In this document: piece after piece, positions 37,415-51,600 of the stretch | How the letters are laid out: each line of letters opens with the position of its first letter | Position numbering within the stretch: position 1 is the stretch's first letter | Assembly: GCF_020382885.2 (NCBI RefSeq) | Contig: NC_058499.1 | Coordinates: 9,843,872-9,907,871, forward strand | Reading direction: 5' to 3' | Origin: Scatophagus argus | Taxonomy: Eukaryota; Chordata; Actinopteri; Scatophagidae | DNA length: 64,000 nucleotides | The notes under the pieces: model-generated | What the model saw: only the letters and a program-made list of their open reading frames with translations | Told to the model about the DNA's origin: nothing | Database searches by the model: none | Translations under genes and position numbers: made by a program

Positions 37415-38140
37415 GTGAGGTATTGTCTTGTTTTGGTTTTATGTCTCGTCATTTCCTGTTTTATTTTGAAAAGTAACTCTCCTCTCGTTTCAGGTCACTT
37501 GCCCTTCCTCATGTGTCTTCAGTCTGATTGTCTTCTCGATTACCTGATTGTGTCCACCTGTTCCCCATTATCCCTTGTGTTCAAATAGTCTGCGTTTCCC
37601 TTGTCTTGTGCCAGTGTGTTTCGTCCTACACTCCAGCCCCTTTCTCGCCACAGCCATGAAATTAGTCTTCGATCACCTTTCTGTTCTTGCCTCTGTTATA
37701 GAGTGATTTTCTGTTGTAATTTTCATAGTTTAGATCTCTTTCCCATAGAATAGTGTCAGGTTTTTGTGCTTTGCTTTTGTTTTCCTCCTTAGGAGTGATT
37801 TTTAGTTCGTTAGTATTCCTCTTTGTAGATAGTAGTTTTGTCCTCAGCTTTGCGAGTGATTTTTGGTTTCAAGTTAGTTTTTTGTTCCTAGTCATTCTTT
37901 CCTCCTGTGGGAGCGTTTTCAGTTGTAGTAGAAATTTCCCTCGGTAATCTTAATAGCCTTTTTGTTTTCTCTCTTGTAGATTTCATAGCCGCGCTTCTTC
38001 TAAGGAAGACTACCACAGGTAATTTGATGGCCTATTGTTTTAACACTCTGTGTGAGAAACTCAGGACAGAGAATACTAATAAAGTCAGCGGTTGTGCTAC
38101 TATCTCTGCATCTGAGTCCTGCTTGAGCCCGATCGTGACA
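37415..38140 (+). repeat. Unclassified teleost interspersed repeat (possible solo LTR)
   Basis: A T-rich element. It contains CACCTGTTCCCCATTA, an AATAAAG word near 38078, CTGCATCTGAGTCCTGC and a terminal CCGATCGTGACA, a pattern I associate with a frequent fish repeat. A TGT...ACA outline would fit an LTR, but no target-site duplication is seen. Confidence 0.4.
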
Positions 38141-38650
38141 AGCATGTAGTTAATGCAAAAGGTAAATACTGCAAAACAGGAGAAAGTATTACTTTAGAAT
38201 GAATGTCCTTAATTTATGATTGAAACAAACAAGTTTTATAACAGTTAAGTTTCAGTTCAACCAGGAGAGACAAGTGAATTAAGTAAAGATAATTGTTTAT
38301 TACAGCAGGTGATGTAATAATTAAGTCAGAAAGTCTTTGGTGCTTAGATTCAACAAAAGCTGATGGAATGATGAAGGCAATGAATCAGCAGTGATGGAGA
38401 ATTGGAGGTGTAGATAAGAGCAGCATGAATGATAGCTAATGATGCTGATGTTGATGTGACCATCAGATGACAATAGCTGATACCTCAATTGACATGCCCA
38501 GACAAGGACAGCAGGACATTTTAAGTGAGCAGGTGTGAGAAGAGCAAGTGACAGGACAGTAGGTGACCTAAACTACTGGCATAAGCGTGAAAAGAATAGT
38601 CTTCCTGATGGAATTTCCATTACGGCTTCATTTATAATTTCTTCCTATGT

Positions 38651-38760
38651 TGTCATCACAATTGTTACATATCACACAAAGTAATTGCTATTGTAGAGTA
38701 TTTTTCAATTCAAATTAAAAAAGAAGTTCTATTTTTGGCTCATCTCCTCCATTGCCTTGT
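38651..38760 (+). pseudogene. Apparent relic of a Muc2-type 3' UTR
   Basis: ACAAAGTAATTGCTATTGTAG, AGTATTTTTCAATTCAAAT and CTCATCT follow the same order as the muc2 3' UTR at about 33490-33565, with roughly 80-85 percent matching over the best 50 bases by eye. No mucin exon is seen upstream of it, so only the tail of a duplicated gene would remain. Confidence 0.45.
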
Positions 38761-39559
38761 TTGTATTGGTATTATTGATACTTGTAATTATTGATAACAG
38801 AAAATGTATACATATTAATAAGTGTGCATTTTATCTTATTTAAAAAGTTGCAGCCTTTTCCTTGTATAGCTCTATACTGTCAGCAAAATTATGCACTTTC
38901 TTTTGGGGTTCTTCACCATATAAAAGTACATTTTTTGCATTAAGACATGCTTAGAAAACTGAACAATAAATAGAGTAAAATGTTAATTCCTCTGGACTTT
39001 TTGCGTCTAAAATGCAAACATAAAACGCAGTAAATATGCACACAGTATATTCGGGATACTCTACATACTGTATATACTAACATTAAAAGTAGAAAAGAAT
39101 AACTATGTTTTATTTATTTTGAGGTGCAAAGTAGAAATCTTGGTGTCAATTACAAGCCATGAAAAAACTGCTACAAGCATAGAAGTATTATAAGGGGAGA
39201 TTTCCTCCATTGGTGGCAGATCTAATAAAAACAAAACATATGAGTTCAAACTGTTAGAAAAGGTCTGTGGTTTTGAGTGGCGTACTCTGTTTGTATCAGC
39301 CTGTTGCTGAAGATACTCCTGCTTGATTCAGAGAGGCATTAAGAGGGTGAGAGGTCCTGTGCATGAGGGCTCTGGAGTGATGACATGTATAGGCGCATGT
39401 CATCATTCAATCGCTGGCTGTGGAGGTGGTGTCCAGCAAATAATGTGGGCTTTGTAGATAATTGGCAGACCTTTTGGGGAAGACCTGGTCTCATACTCCT
39501 GTCCCATACACTGAATTTCTACTGAAATTTTTGGAGTTCAGAGTGTCGTCCTTAAAACT

Positions 39560-41078
39560 AATAAAGAGTTAATAGTGGACTATAATCTAATCTAATAAAG
39601 TAATTATTATGGGCAATTTCAACATCCACGTAGACGATAGTAATGATAGCCTTTGCGTAGCATTTATCTCTCTATTAGATTCAATCGGCTTCTGTCAATG
39701 TGTACATAAACGCACTCACTGTTTTAATCACACTCTTGACCTTGTTCTGACATATGGCATTGAAGTAGAACATTTAATAATCTTTGAACAAAACCCTCTT
39801 CTATCTGACCATTGTTTAATAACTTTTGAATCTGTACTATTTGACTTCATACCACCAAGAAAAAACTAGTGCTGTGGCTAAATTTAAAGAAGCAGTTCTA
39901 TGGTCATTCACTTCAGCATCATGTCCAGATACCAGTGAACATTACAACAATCCCTCTCAAACTGACCATTTTGTGGACAGTGCTGCAAGCTCATTAAGAA
40001 CAACTATAGATTCTGTTGCCCCGCTAAAACAGAAACGCATAAAGCAAAAGAGACTTTCACCCTGGTATAATACAGATGTTCACAAATTAAAACAAAATGC
40101 GCAAAAACTTGAAAGGACATGGCGTTCCTCCAAACTTATTGAATCTTGCTCAATCTGGCAAGACAGTCCTATGGCCCTATGGACTGCCAGAGCAGCCTAT
40201 TACTCAAAGTTAATTGAAGATAACAAGCATAATCCTAGGTTTCTCTTCAGCACTGTACCAGGCCGAAAGGGAGCCATAGTGCTATCGAGCCTAGCATCCC
40301 TGTGACCCTCAGCAGCAATGACTTTATAACCTTTTTCAATTACAAGATTTTAATCATTAGAGACAAAATTCAACACCTACTGACCTCAGCTGGTACCAAT
40401 CGACATCCAAACACTGGAACTTTAAAACCAATGGTAGAAACAGGTAATCATCTTGACTGCTTTTCTCCTATTGACCCTCATCAGCTATATTCACTTATAT
40501 ATTCATCCAAGCCAACAACATGCCTCTTAGACCCCATCACTACTAAGCTACTCAAAGAAGTTTTACCCTTACTTAGCACCTGTCTATTAGACATGATCAA
40601 TCTGTCCCTAATAACAAGCTATGTGCCCCAGTCCTTTAAAGTAGCTGTAGTCAAGCCTCTCCTTGAAAAACACACACTTGACCCAGAGGTTTTAAGCAAC
40701 TATAGACCAATATCTAACCTTCCATTTCTTTCCAAGATCCTTGAAAGAGCAGTCGCCAATCAGCTATGTGACTTTCTTCAAAATAATAACTTTGACAATT
40801 TTTAATCTGGCTTTAGAGCCCATCATAGCACAGACAGGGAATTGGTCAAAGTCACAAGACAGTCAAACAAGAGACTTATCTCTGTCCTTATAAAAGGTGT
40901 TTTTTCCTCGCCACCGTCGCCAAGTGCTTGCTCAAGGGGGAATGTTGGGTTCTCTATATTACAATTTAGTTAACGAGTTTGGTCTAGACCTGCTCTAATT
41001 GAAAAGTGTCATGAGATAACTTTTGTTGTGGATTGGCTCAATATAAATAAACTGAATTGAACTGAATTGAATTGAATT
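39560..41078 (+). mobile_element. Broken L2-type LINE (5'-truncated, internally deleted)
   Basis: Endonuclease end: GNFNIHVDD, HTLDLVLTYGI and LSDHCLITF (39609-39860). A frameshift leads into 39840-40305 and a further one into 40302-40802, which reaches reverse-transcriptase start motifs YRPISNLPFLSKILER. A stop at 40803-40805 precedes SGFRAHHSTD. The rest of the RT is missing, and sequence near 40900 jumps to the typical 3' UTR (GCCAAGTGCTTGCTC, TCTAGACCTGCTCT, ATATAAATAAACTGAATTGAA) with a TTGAA-repeat tail. Inactive fossil. Confidence 0.8.
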
Positions 41079-42374
41079 AAACAGCATCTTTTTCTGTGAG
41101 ACCTGTGATCCCGGATAGAAAAGAAGGAAATAAAACAGAATCTCAGTACTGGTGAATGTAGACTGTTTCCGACCTATTTTAACCTTTATTTACCCTGTTA
41201 AAGTGTACTCAGCTCAGTGTGGGGATTTCCAGTTGGCACCTGTGTTTACACTTTGTTTGATTGTGGTGTTATGCATAAGACAAGGAAAATTAAATTTGCA
41301 CTTGACCACAGTAGCTCATCAGTCACACCCTGTAGTTACTTTGTTGGCTATGAAATGCAACATCATCCATGGCCAGTAGGTTTAGTATCATGTAAACCCG
41401 CTAGTATAAATGTTGTAGAGGTGTTAAGTATCTATAGTACCAGGGAGCTTTTTTTTCTTTATTTCTTTCTTCATCAATACAACCAGTTATTTTGCTAAAA
41501 ATGTTGTTAATTGAACTTAATTGCAACTTTTAAGAGCCTTACATGTTTGTCACATTTGAATAAATAAGGCACCATGTCTCGAGAGTTAAAACTAGACCAG
41601 CATCAGTCTATCAGCATATCCATGTTAGCAATTACATGGACATGCTGATGCCAGCAAAACTGAAGAATTATTTCTATTAAAGTATCAGTGATCAATCTGC
41701 TACCTAGTGGGTGAAAGAGGACGTGTTCTAGACTGTCAGTAAACATTGGTGATGCAAGTCTCTCAAATGTTTAATCAATGTATGGTCCAGTGATTTATGG
41801 ATTGACTTAAAGATTTCACTTCAAGTCATTTCCGCATAATAGGACACAGAGGCACAACCCACAGCTTAAAATGTCCCGGTTCACTGAGAAAAGTACACAG
41901 TTCTTGTTAAGTTAGTCATACACACTCATTTTCTTAAAAAAAAAAAAAAAGAAACAGGACCTGGTTAAAAGTTTGTTTCAAAATTAAAGTGTACAGTGCA
42001 ATGATTCATCAGCTGCAACTGCATGGCGGTTCAATTTAACATATTTATCTTACATATAGGATATATGTTAATGTTTACCAAAGATTTAAACAAGTAGAAA
42101 GAGTGCATTGATCAGATGCTTAATGTCACAGAGAGATGGAGATATGAGAGAGAGAGAGTTGGTATAATCAACCTCTTTATGGGTGTGATCTTAATGGAGA
42201 CAAAAACCACAATGGTTGACACCCAAAATTGACTTTTTTTTTTTTTTCTTTTTACCACTCCTAAATGGCAAACACCCAGTGAACTAAATTACGTGACACA
42301 GACAGTGTGGGACCAGTTGGCTAAACCATCCCTCTCTGGACCAGAGCTACTCTGTGATCTCGAGAGCAGCCAGG

Positions 42375-42600
42375 ATGCCACTTGAATGTGTGATACCATG
42401 GCTCATCCTTTGCCTTGGACTATCTGTAGAGACCGCAGGTGAGTAGACTCAATGGGAAAGCTGCATATATCAACAGAATATTAGAAATATAAATAATCTG
42501 CTTTTGTTTAAATTAGTGATAATACAAGCTTATTGCGTAAATGTCTTTCTTTTCTCATAAGCCATGACTCAGATGGTGACCATAATACCAGAAATTACAG
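42375..42600 (+). other. muc5: muc5-like exons 1-2: signal peptide and short linker
   Basis: Exons 42375-42438 and 42562-42600. Exon 2 adds 13 codons ([13 protein letters not shown]) between the signal peptide and VWD1; the upstream mucin has no such exon. Confidence 0.8.
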
Positions 42601-45600
42601 GTAATTAGTCTTAATGAGGAGATAGCAACTCAAAAATATGATGATTGATCAACGGTGTAGTGAACTTTTTTTTTTTTGTTCTCCACAAACTAGAAGTGAC
42701 AACCTCGCACAACGGCCAGTTCTGCAGCACATGGGGAAACTATCATTTTAAGACTTTCGATGGACGTTTCTTCGAGCTTCCCTACACTTGCAACTACATC
42801 CTTACGCAACAGTGTAAGGGAGGTTACGAGAATTTCAATATTCAGCTCCGGCGGCAGGAGATAAACGGGACCACCACCATAAAGAAGGTCACTATGAATC
42901 TGGAGGGGGTCGTTGTGAAATTAGTCAGCACTTCCATCAAAGTCGATGATAAACTGTGAGTCTGTTTCTATAACAGCTGTTATATCTATTGGTTTACAGT
43001 GATGGTTAATGACTTATGATCTTACCAGGAATTTTTGTCACCCTTAGAGTCAGTGTCCCATTCAGTCAGGGTGGAATTACAATTGGAAGAACTTCCTCCT
43101 ATGTCAAAATCGAGGCAAAGCTGGGTTTGGTCGTCATGTGGGATGAAAAAGACACCTTGTGGGTATGTGCATTCATTGTGTAATTATAGTTTTATACATA
43201 TAATGTCTGATATTGACTGAGATGAGGACTAATTAAAAGGAAGCAATTGTGAGGGTTCATATTATGACATTTCTTCTATTAATGATTAAACTGAACTTAA
43301 CACATTTTATTCATAAGAGTCTATAAAATAAGACCAACTACTGCCAGAGTTAGAATAACCAGAGATGTTGTTAAAATATGCATTTTGCATGCATTTAAAA
43401 AGTGTTAAAGACGACAATTTACAACCACTGACTGACAACGATATCAGCATGAAACGCAGCAGCAAAAGTGAGCATCTGAACACACGCCATGTCCTCAGGG
43501 AGGCCATTCCTACAACAGACACAAGAAGACTACAAGTATAAATTTAGCCATGACAGATCAGTCTTTGAAACAGTAGTTGTCAAAAGGTCTTTTACTCTTG
43601 ATCAAGTCACACAGTGTTCATCAAGAGTTGGCATTTGGTATATCATCATGTGGATGTTCAAACTTTCCATCCTATATGCTTTGAAAAACACTCATCATCA
43701 AACTACCATGGAAAAAAAGAGTTAAGATTCCTGATTTTCTATATTCAAATCAAATTTCACTTGGTTTTAAGGTTGAGATGGATGCCAAATTCCAGAATCA
43801 GACTTGTGGTCTGTGTGGTGACTTCAATGGAGTTTATGATGCTGAGTTCGTCAAACCAGGTAAATAAAAATAGTAAAGCTTAAAACAACCTGCACAAAAT
43901 TCTTGGTGTTTGTTAAATTCTTATCCTTACTTTTCCCTCTAGAAACAGGGGAGCCTGTATCTCTTGAATATTATGGGAACCTCTGGAAAATTGATGATCC
44001 TACTGAAAACTGTGCAGAAATCACCTCTACAGCCACACAGACCTGTACAGATGAGGTATGTGTAAATGGATTTGCTTCAAAAAATTTTTATATTCAACCT
44101 TTAGGTGCAATTTAAGTCATGTACTCATAACCCACAGGAAGACCTCTGTAAGAACCTGCTGTCAGGACACGCGTTCCACAGCTGCAAAGAGCTGATTGAT
44201 ACTGACTCCTTCATCCACGCCTGTGTGAAAGACTTGTGCTACTGTAACAGCAGCGCTTCATGCTTGTGTTCAACCCTATCAGAGTACTCCCGTCAGTGCT
44301 CGCATGCGGGCGGGAAACCACAGCAATGGAAGACCGCACAACTGTGTGGTAAGAACAGCAATCAAAGCACTGATGCTTTCACTGTATTTTCATCAGAATG
44401 ACTGCTTCTAAATTGTCCTGTTTTCTGTGCTGAATAGGAAAAACATGCCCTTTCAACATGGAGTATAAGGAGTGCGGTAATCCCTGTACTGACACCTGCA
44501 GCAATCCCCGGAGAAGTGAATTGTGCGACGATCACTGCATAGACGGATGCTTCTGTCCTCCTGGTGAGTTTCCAGATTTGAAAGCCAGCATCGATGGCAT
44601 TTGTACAGAGTCCAGCAGATGTCAAAGGTTGCTTGTTTTTGTTCACACCAAGTTAGTAATTTATGATTTCAAAATTGAAATTCTGTGCTGATGAATTACT
44701 GCCATGTTGTTACAACTGGACTGCCCCATAAACTGTTCACTCCCACACACACACACACACACACACACACCACTGAAGTCAGGAACTGCACCAGCCAATG
44801 TATGCAGCACTGGACTGCCCCCTCCACACTGCATGTCACTTTAACCTGTCAAGTTTTATATTTATTGACTTATTGACATCCTACTTAGTTTATTTTTGCA
44901 TGCCCTTACCTTTTTTTAGATTTTATATGTTTACATTTTTTATACCCAAGTGTTCTACTACTGCACCATTTGTCTTAGAGTGATGCAATTTCAGTTCCCT
45001 GTATGTGCTGCACATATGGCAGAACTGACAATAAAGTTGACTTTGACTTTGACTTTGACCATAGAATCAGAGATTATGGTTTTAGCGGCAGTCTAGCATC
45101 TGTGGTATTTCCTTTGTTAATATAGTGAGGTAATGACGTTTATTACATTCTTTCAGCAGTTGTTTTTGTGCAGTTGTGGTGCAACATTGGACTTATCAGT
45201 TAGGATCCAGAAGACGACAGTGAAGCCTAATCTACAGAAAATTAACAGTGAAAGTGAAAGGCTATGGATAATGAAATCTAAATGAGGAGTTTGGATATAA
45301 TACAGTTTTATTTTGGTTTTGGTTGGAAATATGTGGATGTCCTCAAGATTTTGGTTTACGCTAAAATTACCATTAATTCATGCACAAAAAAATGTTAACT
45401 GGGAGCACCAATTCAGCAATTGCAAATAATTTGATGTTTCACCCTGTGACAATTACTTGACTCTGCACAGTTGGGACAAAAAAAAAAGCATTTTACAGTA
45501 CCCATACATATGGATATGACTTTTATATGATTTGCACTCTGTAATGAGTTTACTGTTACTGCTCCAAGGCTAATCATGTGAATATGTTTCTGTCAAGGGA

Positions 45601-48600
45601 CTGTACTTGACAACATTGATCAAAGTGGGTGTGTTGCTGTTGAACAGTGCTCCTGCTTACACAGTGGCAAACCATACAAAGCAGGGGAGTCATACTCGAC
45701 GCAGTGTAAAAATTGGTAATCACTTCACAATCTTCAATATAATGCTTCCATTTACAACATGTGTATTTAAGGTGGTCTGTCCAGCTGAACTTACTGAACT
45801 CTGTTGACAGCACCTGTGTGGCAGGTCAGTGGAACTGTGTGGAGAAGGACTGCCCTGGTATCTGCTCTGTTCTGGGTGGCTCCCACATCTCCACCTATGA
45901 TGACAAAACATACACTTTCCATGGAGACTGCTCTTATGTTCTCTCCAAGGTGAGGCACCTCAATTTATCACCCTTTAAATTCACATGCAAATTACAATAA
46001 TTAATAAGCAAACAGTTAAGGTAATTAAGTGCATTTCTATCCTCTTCTGTTTAGGAAACTAATGGTAGTTTCAGTATCCTTGGTGACCTGATCAAATGTA
46101 AAAAATCTGATAAATCAACTTGCCTGGCCGCAATCACTCTGCTACTTCCTGAACAAACGGTAAGACTTATTCATATGATTTCAGATCTGTTGAAAAGCTT
46201 CATGTGTGCTGTCAAGTTTTTAATAATCATGTTGTGTTTTTTTGTTTTTTTTTACAGATGATTAAAGTGGAAGACAGTGGGGAGGTTTTGAATAACAAAC
46301 AGATCTCCAAACTGCCTCTTTTCACAGGTGAGTGGTTGGGACTATTCACTGTTCATTCCCCTATAAAATAAGAAGATATAATAATCTATTTATTTTCCTG
46401 TATTCTTTTTTTCCCCACAGATAACATAATGGTCTTCAAGCCATCAACATTCTTCATTGTAATCCACACCACCTTCGGACTTGATCTTGAGATCCAGCTC
46501 ACACCCATTATGCAGGTCTACATCAAAGTCAGTGTTTCCAACAAAGGAAAACTCAGCGGTGTGTTTTGCTTCTCAAGCACCTCCAATTTATAGTGTAAAG
46601 CATGGTGTGATAAACACTGTGGTGAATATTAAATCCATATCTTCATTCAGGGCTTTGTGGAGATTTCAATGATGTGGAAGTTGATGACTTCAGAACCACA
46701 AATGGACTGATTGAGGGAACGGCTAGGACATTTGCAAACACATGGAAGACCGACACAAGCTGCCATGATGTGGAAAATTCTCCTAAAAACCCCTGCAGTC
46801 AGAGTGTAAACAAGGGTAAATCACAGACCTTATGCTCCATATTATAACGTCAGTCCTCCCAATACTCCACTAGTGAACAAGTTTCCTTCTTTTTCTAGAG
46901 AAATATGCCAAAAGCTGGTGCACCTTGCTGTCAGACCCAAAAGGGATTTTTGCCCAGTGCCATACTGAAATAAACCCAAAAGATTACCAAGATGTAAGCA
47001 GCGATTTCTTTTTCTTATGCAGTCTAATAAACATATACCTGTGTATTTATGGTTTTATGTACTATTTATTTAACAACTTTGTGTACTCATTTAGCTTGTT
47101 GCTGCTTCTCTCCTCAGTCTTGTATTTATGATGCCTGCGCCTGTGAAAACAGTGAGGAGTGCATGTGTGCTGCCTTGTCCTCCTATGTTCAAGCATGTGC
47201 TGCCGAAGGTGTCTTACTGAATGGCTGGAGGGACACCGCATGCAGTGAGTCAAGCTCAAACTATCAAATGTAAAATAAATGAAGTCCATATTTGTTTTTA
47301 ATATTCTGATCCTGAGTCAACCTGTTTTCCTTTCATAAGAGGGAGACATGACTCGCTGCCCCCCTGCCTTTGTGTATGAGTACCAGATGACAAGCTGTGG
47401 TCGCACTTGTCGCTCTCTTAGTCAGTCAGACTCAACATGTGAGGTTCAGCACACCCCGTTTGATGGCTGTGGCTGTGCAAAAGGAACTTATCTAAATGAG
47501 GATGGACAGTGTGTGGCAGCCTCACAATGTCCTTGTCATGTTGGAGAGAAGGTGGTACATCCTGGACAAACCATCAGGGTCCATGGACAAACTTGGTAAG
47601 GATTTCAATATTCATAGCAAATTTTCAAAAAGCAAAGCTATATCTTTTATGATTATTTTTTGGGAGCTTTCATTAGTCAGTGGAAGGTAGACAGGTCACA
47701 AGAAATGAAAGGAGAGCTAGAGAGAAACGGGGAATGACATACAACAAAGGTCTCCGCTCATGATCAAGGCCTTGACTCCTCAGGGCTCACCTCCAACATT
47801 TATGTTTAACTGAACAAAAAAGATCCTGGAGTTGTGGATCACATTCTCCAGAGCAAACTGGGGGACAGCTTTTGTTGTGGCACACATCCAACATGAATAC
47901 TTCACTGCAGAGTGAGTAGCAGCATTAAGTCATGCAGCAAAACAAGCAAGAAAACAAGACGCCTGCCTAACACACATATAAGGATCTCATGCTAATTACA
48001 GAGATGGAAGTTAGTGTGTTCCACAACTGCTTAACAGAAGTATGACAAGGATGATGTTAAACTGATTTTAGTGAAAGTGAAGGTTAATCAAAAAAGAAAA
48101 GAAAAAAACTCTCAGGATGCTGTATACAGTAAAGTACTCCCCTTACCTAACTTACATAGCTTTTCATTTTATTAGGACTATTTCTACAATCAGAGTCAGA
48201 AATACTTCATTGATCCCGGAAGGAAATTGGGCAAACCAAATTTTTTGGAAGCAAAAAAAAACCCAAAAAATACAATTTGAAACTGTAAAAAAATAAGATG
48301 TGAAAACACAAAATCTGCAACTGAAAAAAATAAGATGTCAAATTCTAAAATATACATAAAAGTGAAAATTGAAAATAGATAATTAATTCAAAAGAATTTC
48401 AGAACTGAATAAAAATTATATTTAAACTTTTCTTACACTTATTTTTAGTTTGAGTACAATGTTGTATTTTTCAAAGTTCAAAATCAAAATTTGAACTTTC
48501 AATTTCAAATCTTTTTTTCGAGTTAATGAAACTTTTAGCCCTGATTTGGCTACATATATACAGTTGTTCTGTACACACCAAGAAGGTCCTGGGTTTGACT

Positions 48601-51600
48601 GCTTGTGTGGGTGCCCTCGGTAAACTTTGGTTTAACTCACCAGTCCAGATACAGCGTTCACTGATCTGGGTCCACTAAACTGCTTATGTGAATGTGATTA
48701 GATGGTTGTATGTGACTGGTGATCAGCCAGGTGTTCAGTGCTTATTGATGAGTATTGGACAGCTACTTGTAGCACCTCCCTTTCAAGGATTGAACTGATG
48801 AACACACAATTTAATTGTTCTCTAGTTAAGGGTTGAGAAGTTACATTAAGAATTGCAGCTGTGAACCTTTGTCCTATACTGTTTTTGCCTTATAAAGAAG
48901 CTAACACTGATTAGAAATAACACAAGAATGCATTTCTCCTCTTGCCTGTCTTTTTGTGCATTTCAGTTCTTGTTATAGTGGAAAACTAAGTTGTACAGGA
49001 ACCCCCACAACTGAATGTAGGTATACAGCTCTCAGTTCACCATAGTATTTGTTCCATTGAAAGCACTGTATGAACAATACTAGGTATACAGTGGTGTCCT
49101 GTGTAACACACTATCATTGTCATCAGCATGCACCGATCCAATGGTTTTTGTCAACTGCTCAATTGGAAAGCCAGGTGCTATGGGATCAGAGTGCCAAAAA
49201 AGCTGCCAGACACTGGACGCAGACTGTGTAAGACTGAGATCACGAGATCACAATAGTTACAGAATATTCCACACATGCATATTAAAACAGCAGGATGACG
49301 TGAAATACATTGCTATTACACTGTATAGGTCAGTACACAGTGCATCCCAGGCTGTGTATGTCCTGATGGCCTGCTGTTAGACAGTAATCGAGGCTGTATT
49401 AAGGAGGAGCAGTGTCCCTGCATATATAATGGAGAGTCCTATTCCTCAGGAGAGAGTGTCACTGTAGACTGCAATACCTGGTGAGTCCTTCTTTTCAGTT
49501 CACTGTTCACTGTGCTTTTTATTTCTGTTGTTTATTTATTATTTTTATGTTGTATTATTATTGTTTATTTATACACACAACTTGACTTTACTTCATCTAT
49601 TTAAACCATAGCACCTGCAAAAGCAGAAAATGGGAGTGTAGTGATCATGAGTGTGATGGAACCTGTACCATGTATGGAGAAGGGCATTACATCACTTTTG
49701 ATGACAAGAAATTCTCCTTTAAAGGGGATTGCAACTATGTCTTCGCTCAGGTATAGCACCAACCTATATTTAGTCTATTATGATTTGTCAAATGTCAGAC
49801 TTGTGATACCAATGCCTATTTCTTGCAGGATCACTGTGAGGACAATATGAATGGCACCTTCAGGGTTCTGACTCAGAGCATCCCATGTGGAGGGACTGAA
49901 AGCATTTGCTCCACTAATATCAGGCTCTACCTAGGGGTACATAAAGATGTTATCTATATGCATTTAGAACTTGTTCAAATTTTGACTTGGCAGGACGGCA
50001 AATGAGCATGTTTTCTTTGTTTCTTTCAGAACAATGAAATTGTTCTTTCAGAGGAAAATATCAAAATTGTCAAACAAAGCAAAGGGGAGGAGATACCCTA
50101 TCAGATTCACACTATGGGTATATATCACGTCATTGAGGCAAAGAATGGTCTTGTTCTCATTTGGAATCAGAAGACAACACTCATGATTAAACTTAGCCCC
50201 ACATTCAAGGTAGATGAGCAGATGCACAAGTTAATAATAATAAGGTTAACATTTTACATGTTTTAACTAGATTTAATTTAATCTCAGGGAAAAGTCTGCG
50301 GTCTGTGTGGGAATTTCGATGGCAACATCAAGAACGATTTCACCACTAGAAACAAGGAAGTTGTGGTTGAAGCACTAGAGTTTGGAAACAGCTGGAAAAT
50401 GCTGTCGACCGAAATGCAATGCCCGAATGCAATACCACTAAATGATTCCTGCAGTCTCTATTCACACAGGAAGGCATGGGCATTAAAACACTGTAACATT
50501 ATCAAGAGTGATGTATTTTCGAGTTGCCATTCAAAGGTAGGAAAACTCGCATGGCTTTCTGTATAATTAGATAGCTTGGATATAATTCACTCTCTTACTA
50601 CACTTTCGATGTTTTCCTTGAAAAAGGTGGAACCGGAACACTATCATGATGCCTGTGTGACAGACACATGTGCCTGCAATACAGGAGGAGATTGTGAGTG
50701 TTTCTGCTCGGCTGTAGCAGCTTATGCAGCGGCCTGTAATGAGGCTGGAGCCTGTGTGAAATGGAGAACTCCAACGATCTGCCGTGAGTGTTTAATTTTT
50801 TTTCTGTGAGGAGACAAACAACCAAATACAGTGTGTGCTTATAATCATCACCTGTCACCATTGTCATTTCAATTCTATACACCAGTGTACTTTTTATTAT
50901 GAAGAATTTATATGATTAAAAAACATTACTTGTTAACATTACCTTTTCTCTTTGTTTCCTTAGCTCTGTTCTGTGATTATTATAACCCTGATGGAGAGTG
51001 TGAATGGCACTACCATGCTTGTGGAAAACCATGCATGAAGACATGCAAGAATCCCTCAGGAAAGTGCTACAATCAGATCCCGGCATTAGAAGGTTTGACA
51101 TTGATTTTCATTCTCTGTCATCACTCAGAGATTCTCGTGTGGTTTAAGTTTGACTTCCTGTCTGTACCTGTTCTGTACTAGTTTTGCAATTAACAGTAAC
51201 ATTTACCTTTTTAAGGCTGTTATCCAAGTTGCCCACCTGAACAGCCTTATTTGGAAGAAGTTACCATGAAGTGTGTGTCACAGGAGGAATGTGGCTGCTA
51301 TGACAGGGAGGGAAATCATTATAAAGAAGGGGAGGTTGTGCCTTCACAAGATAACTGTTACAGCTGGTAAAAAAAAATTCCATCTCTATTTGTCATCACA
51401 ATAAGTACTATAACCATCTGCAGTTAAATACAGTGATACTGTCATAGCTAAATGAAAATGAATTTAAAAATGTATGGGACAACTTTCATGTTTCCAGGAG
51501 CACACTGATTTCTCTGGTGATTTAATCAGTAAAACAGCCATGTGTAATTGCCCCATGACAGTGACATAGCATGCCATAATATTAATAGATTTTGTTTAAA

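Larger units (their letters stand above)
33541..42374. other. Intergenic spacer between the two mucin genes
   Basis: About 8.8 kb of AT-rich DNA without a convincing gene. It contains the separately listed repeats at 34455-34570, 36905-37095, 37415-38140, 38651-38760 and 39560-41078. A GATAA run at about 35057-35075 looks like another retroposon tail. The stretches 34600-35040, 35100-36900 and 41100-42280 show nothing I can name apart from short T/A runs. Just before the muc5-type ATG there is no clear TATA box; TTACGTGA at 42289-42296 resembles a CRE/bZIP site. Confidence 0.65.

Noticed and set aside
37753-38149. Short hydrophobic open frames in the spacer
   Set aside because: They fall within T-rich repeat sequence; Phe/Leu/Val content reflects the base composition.
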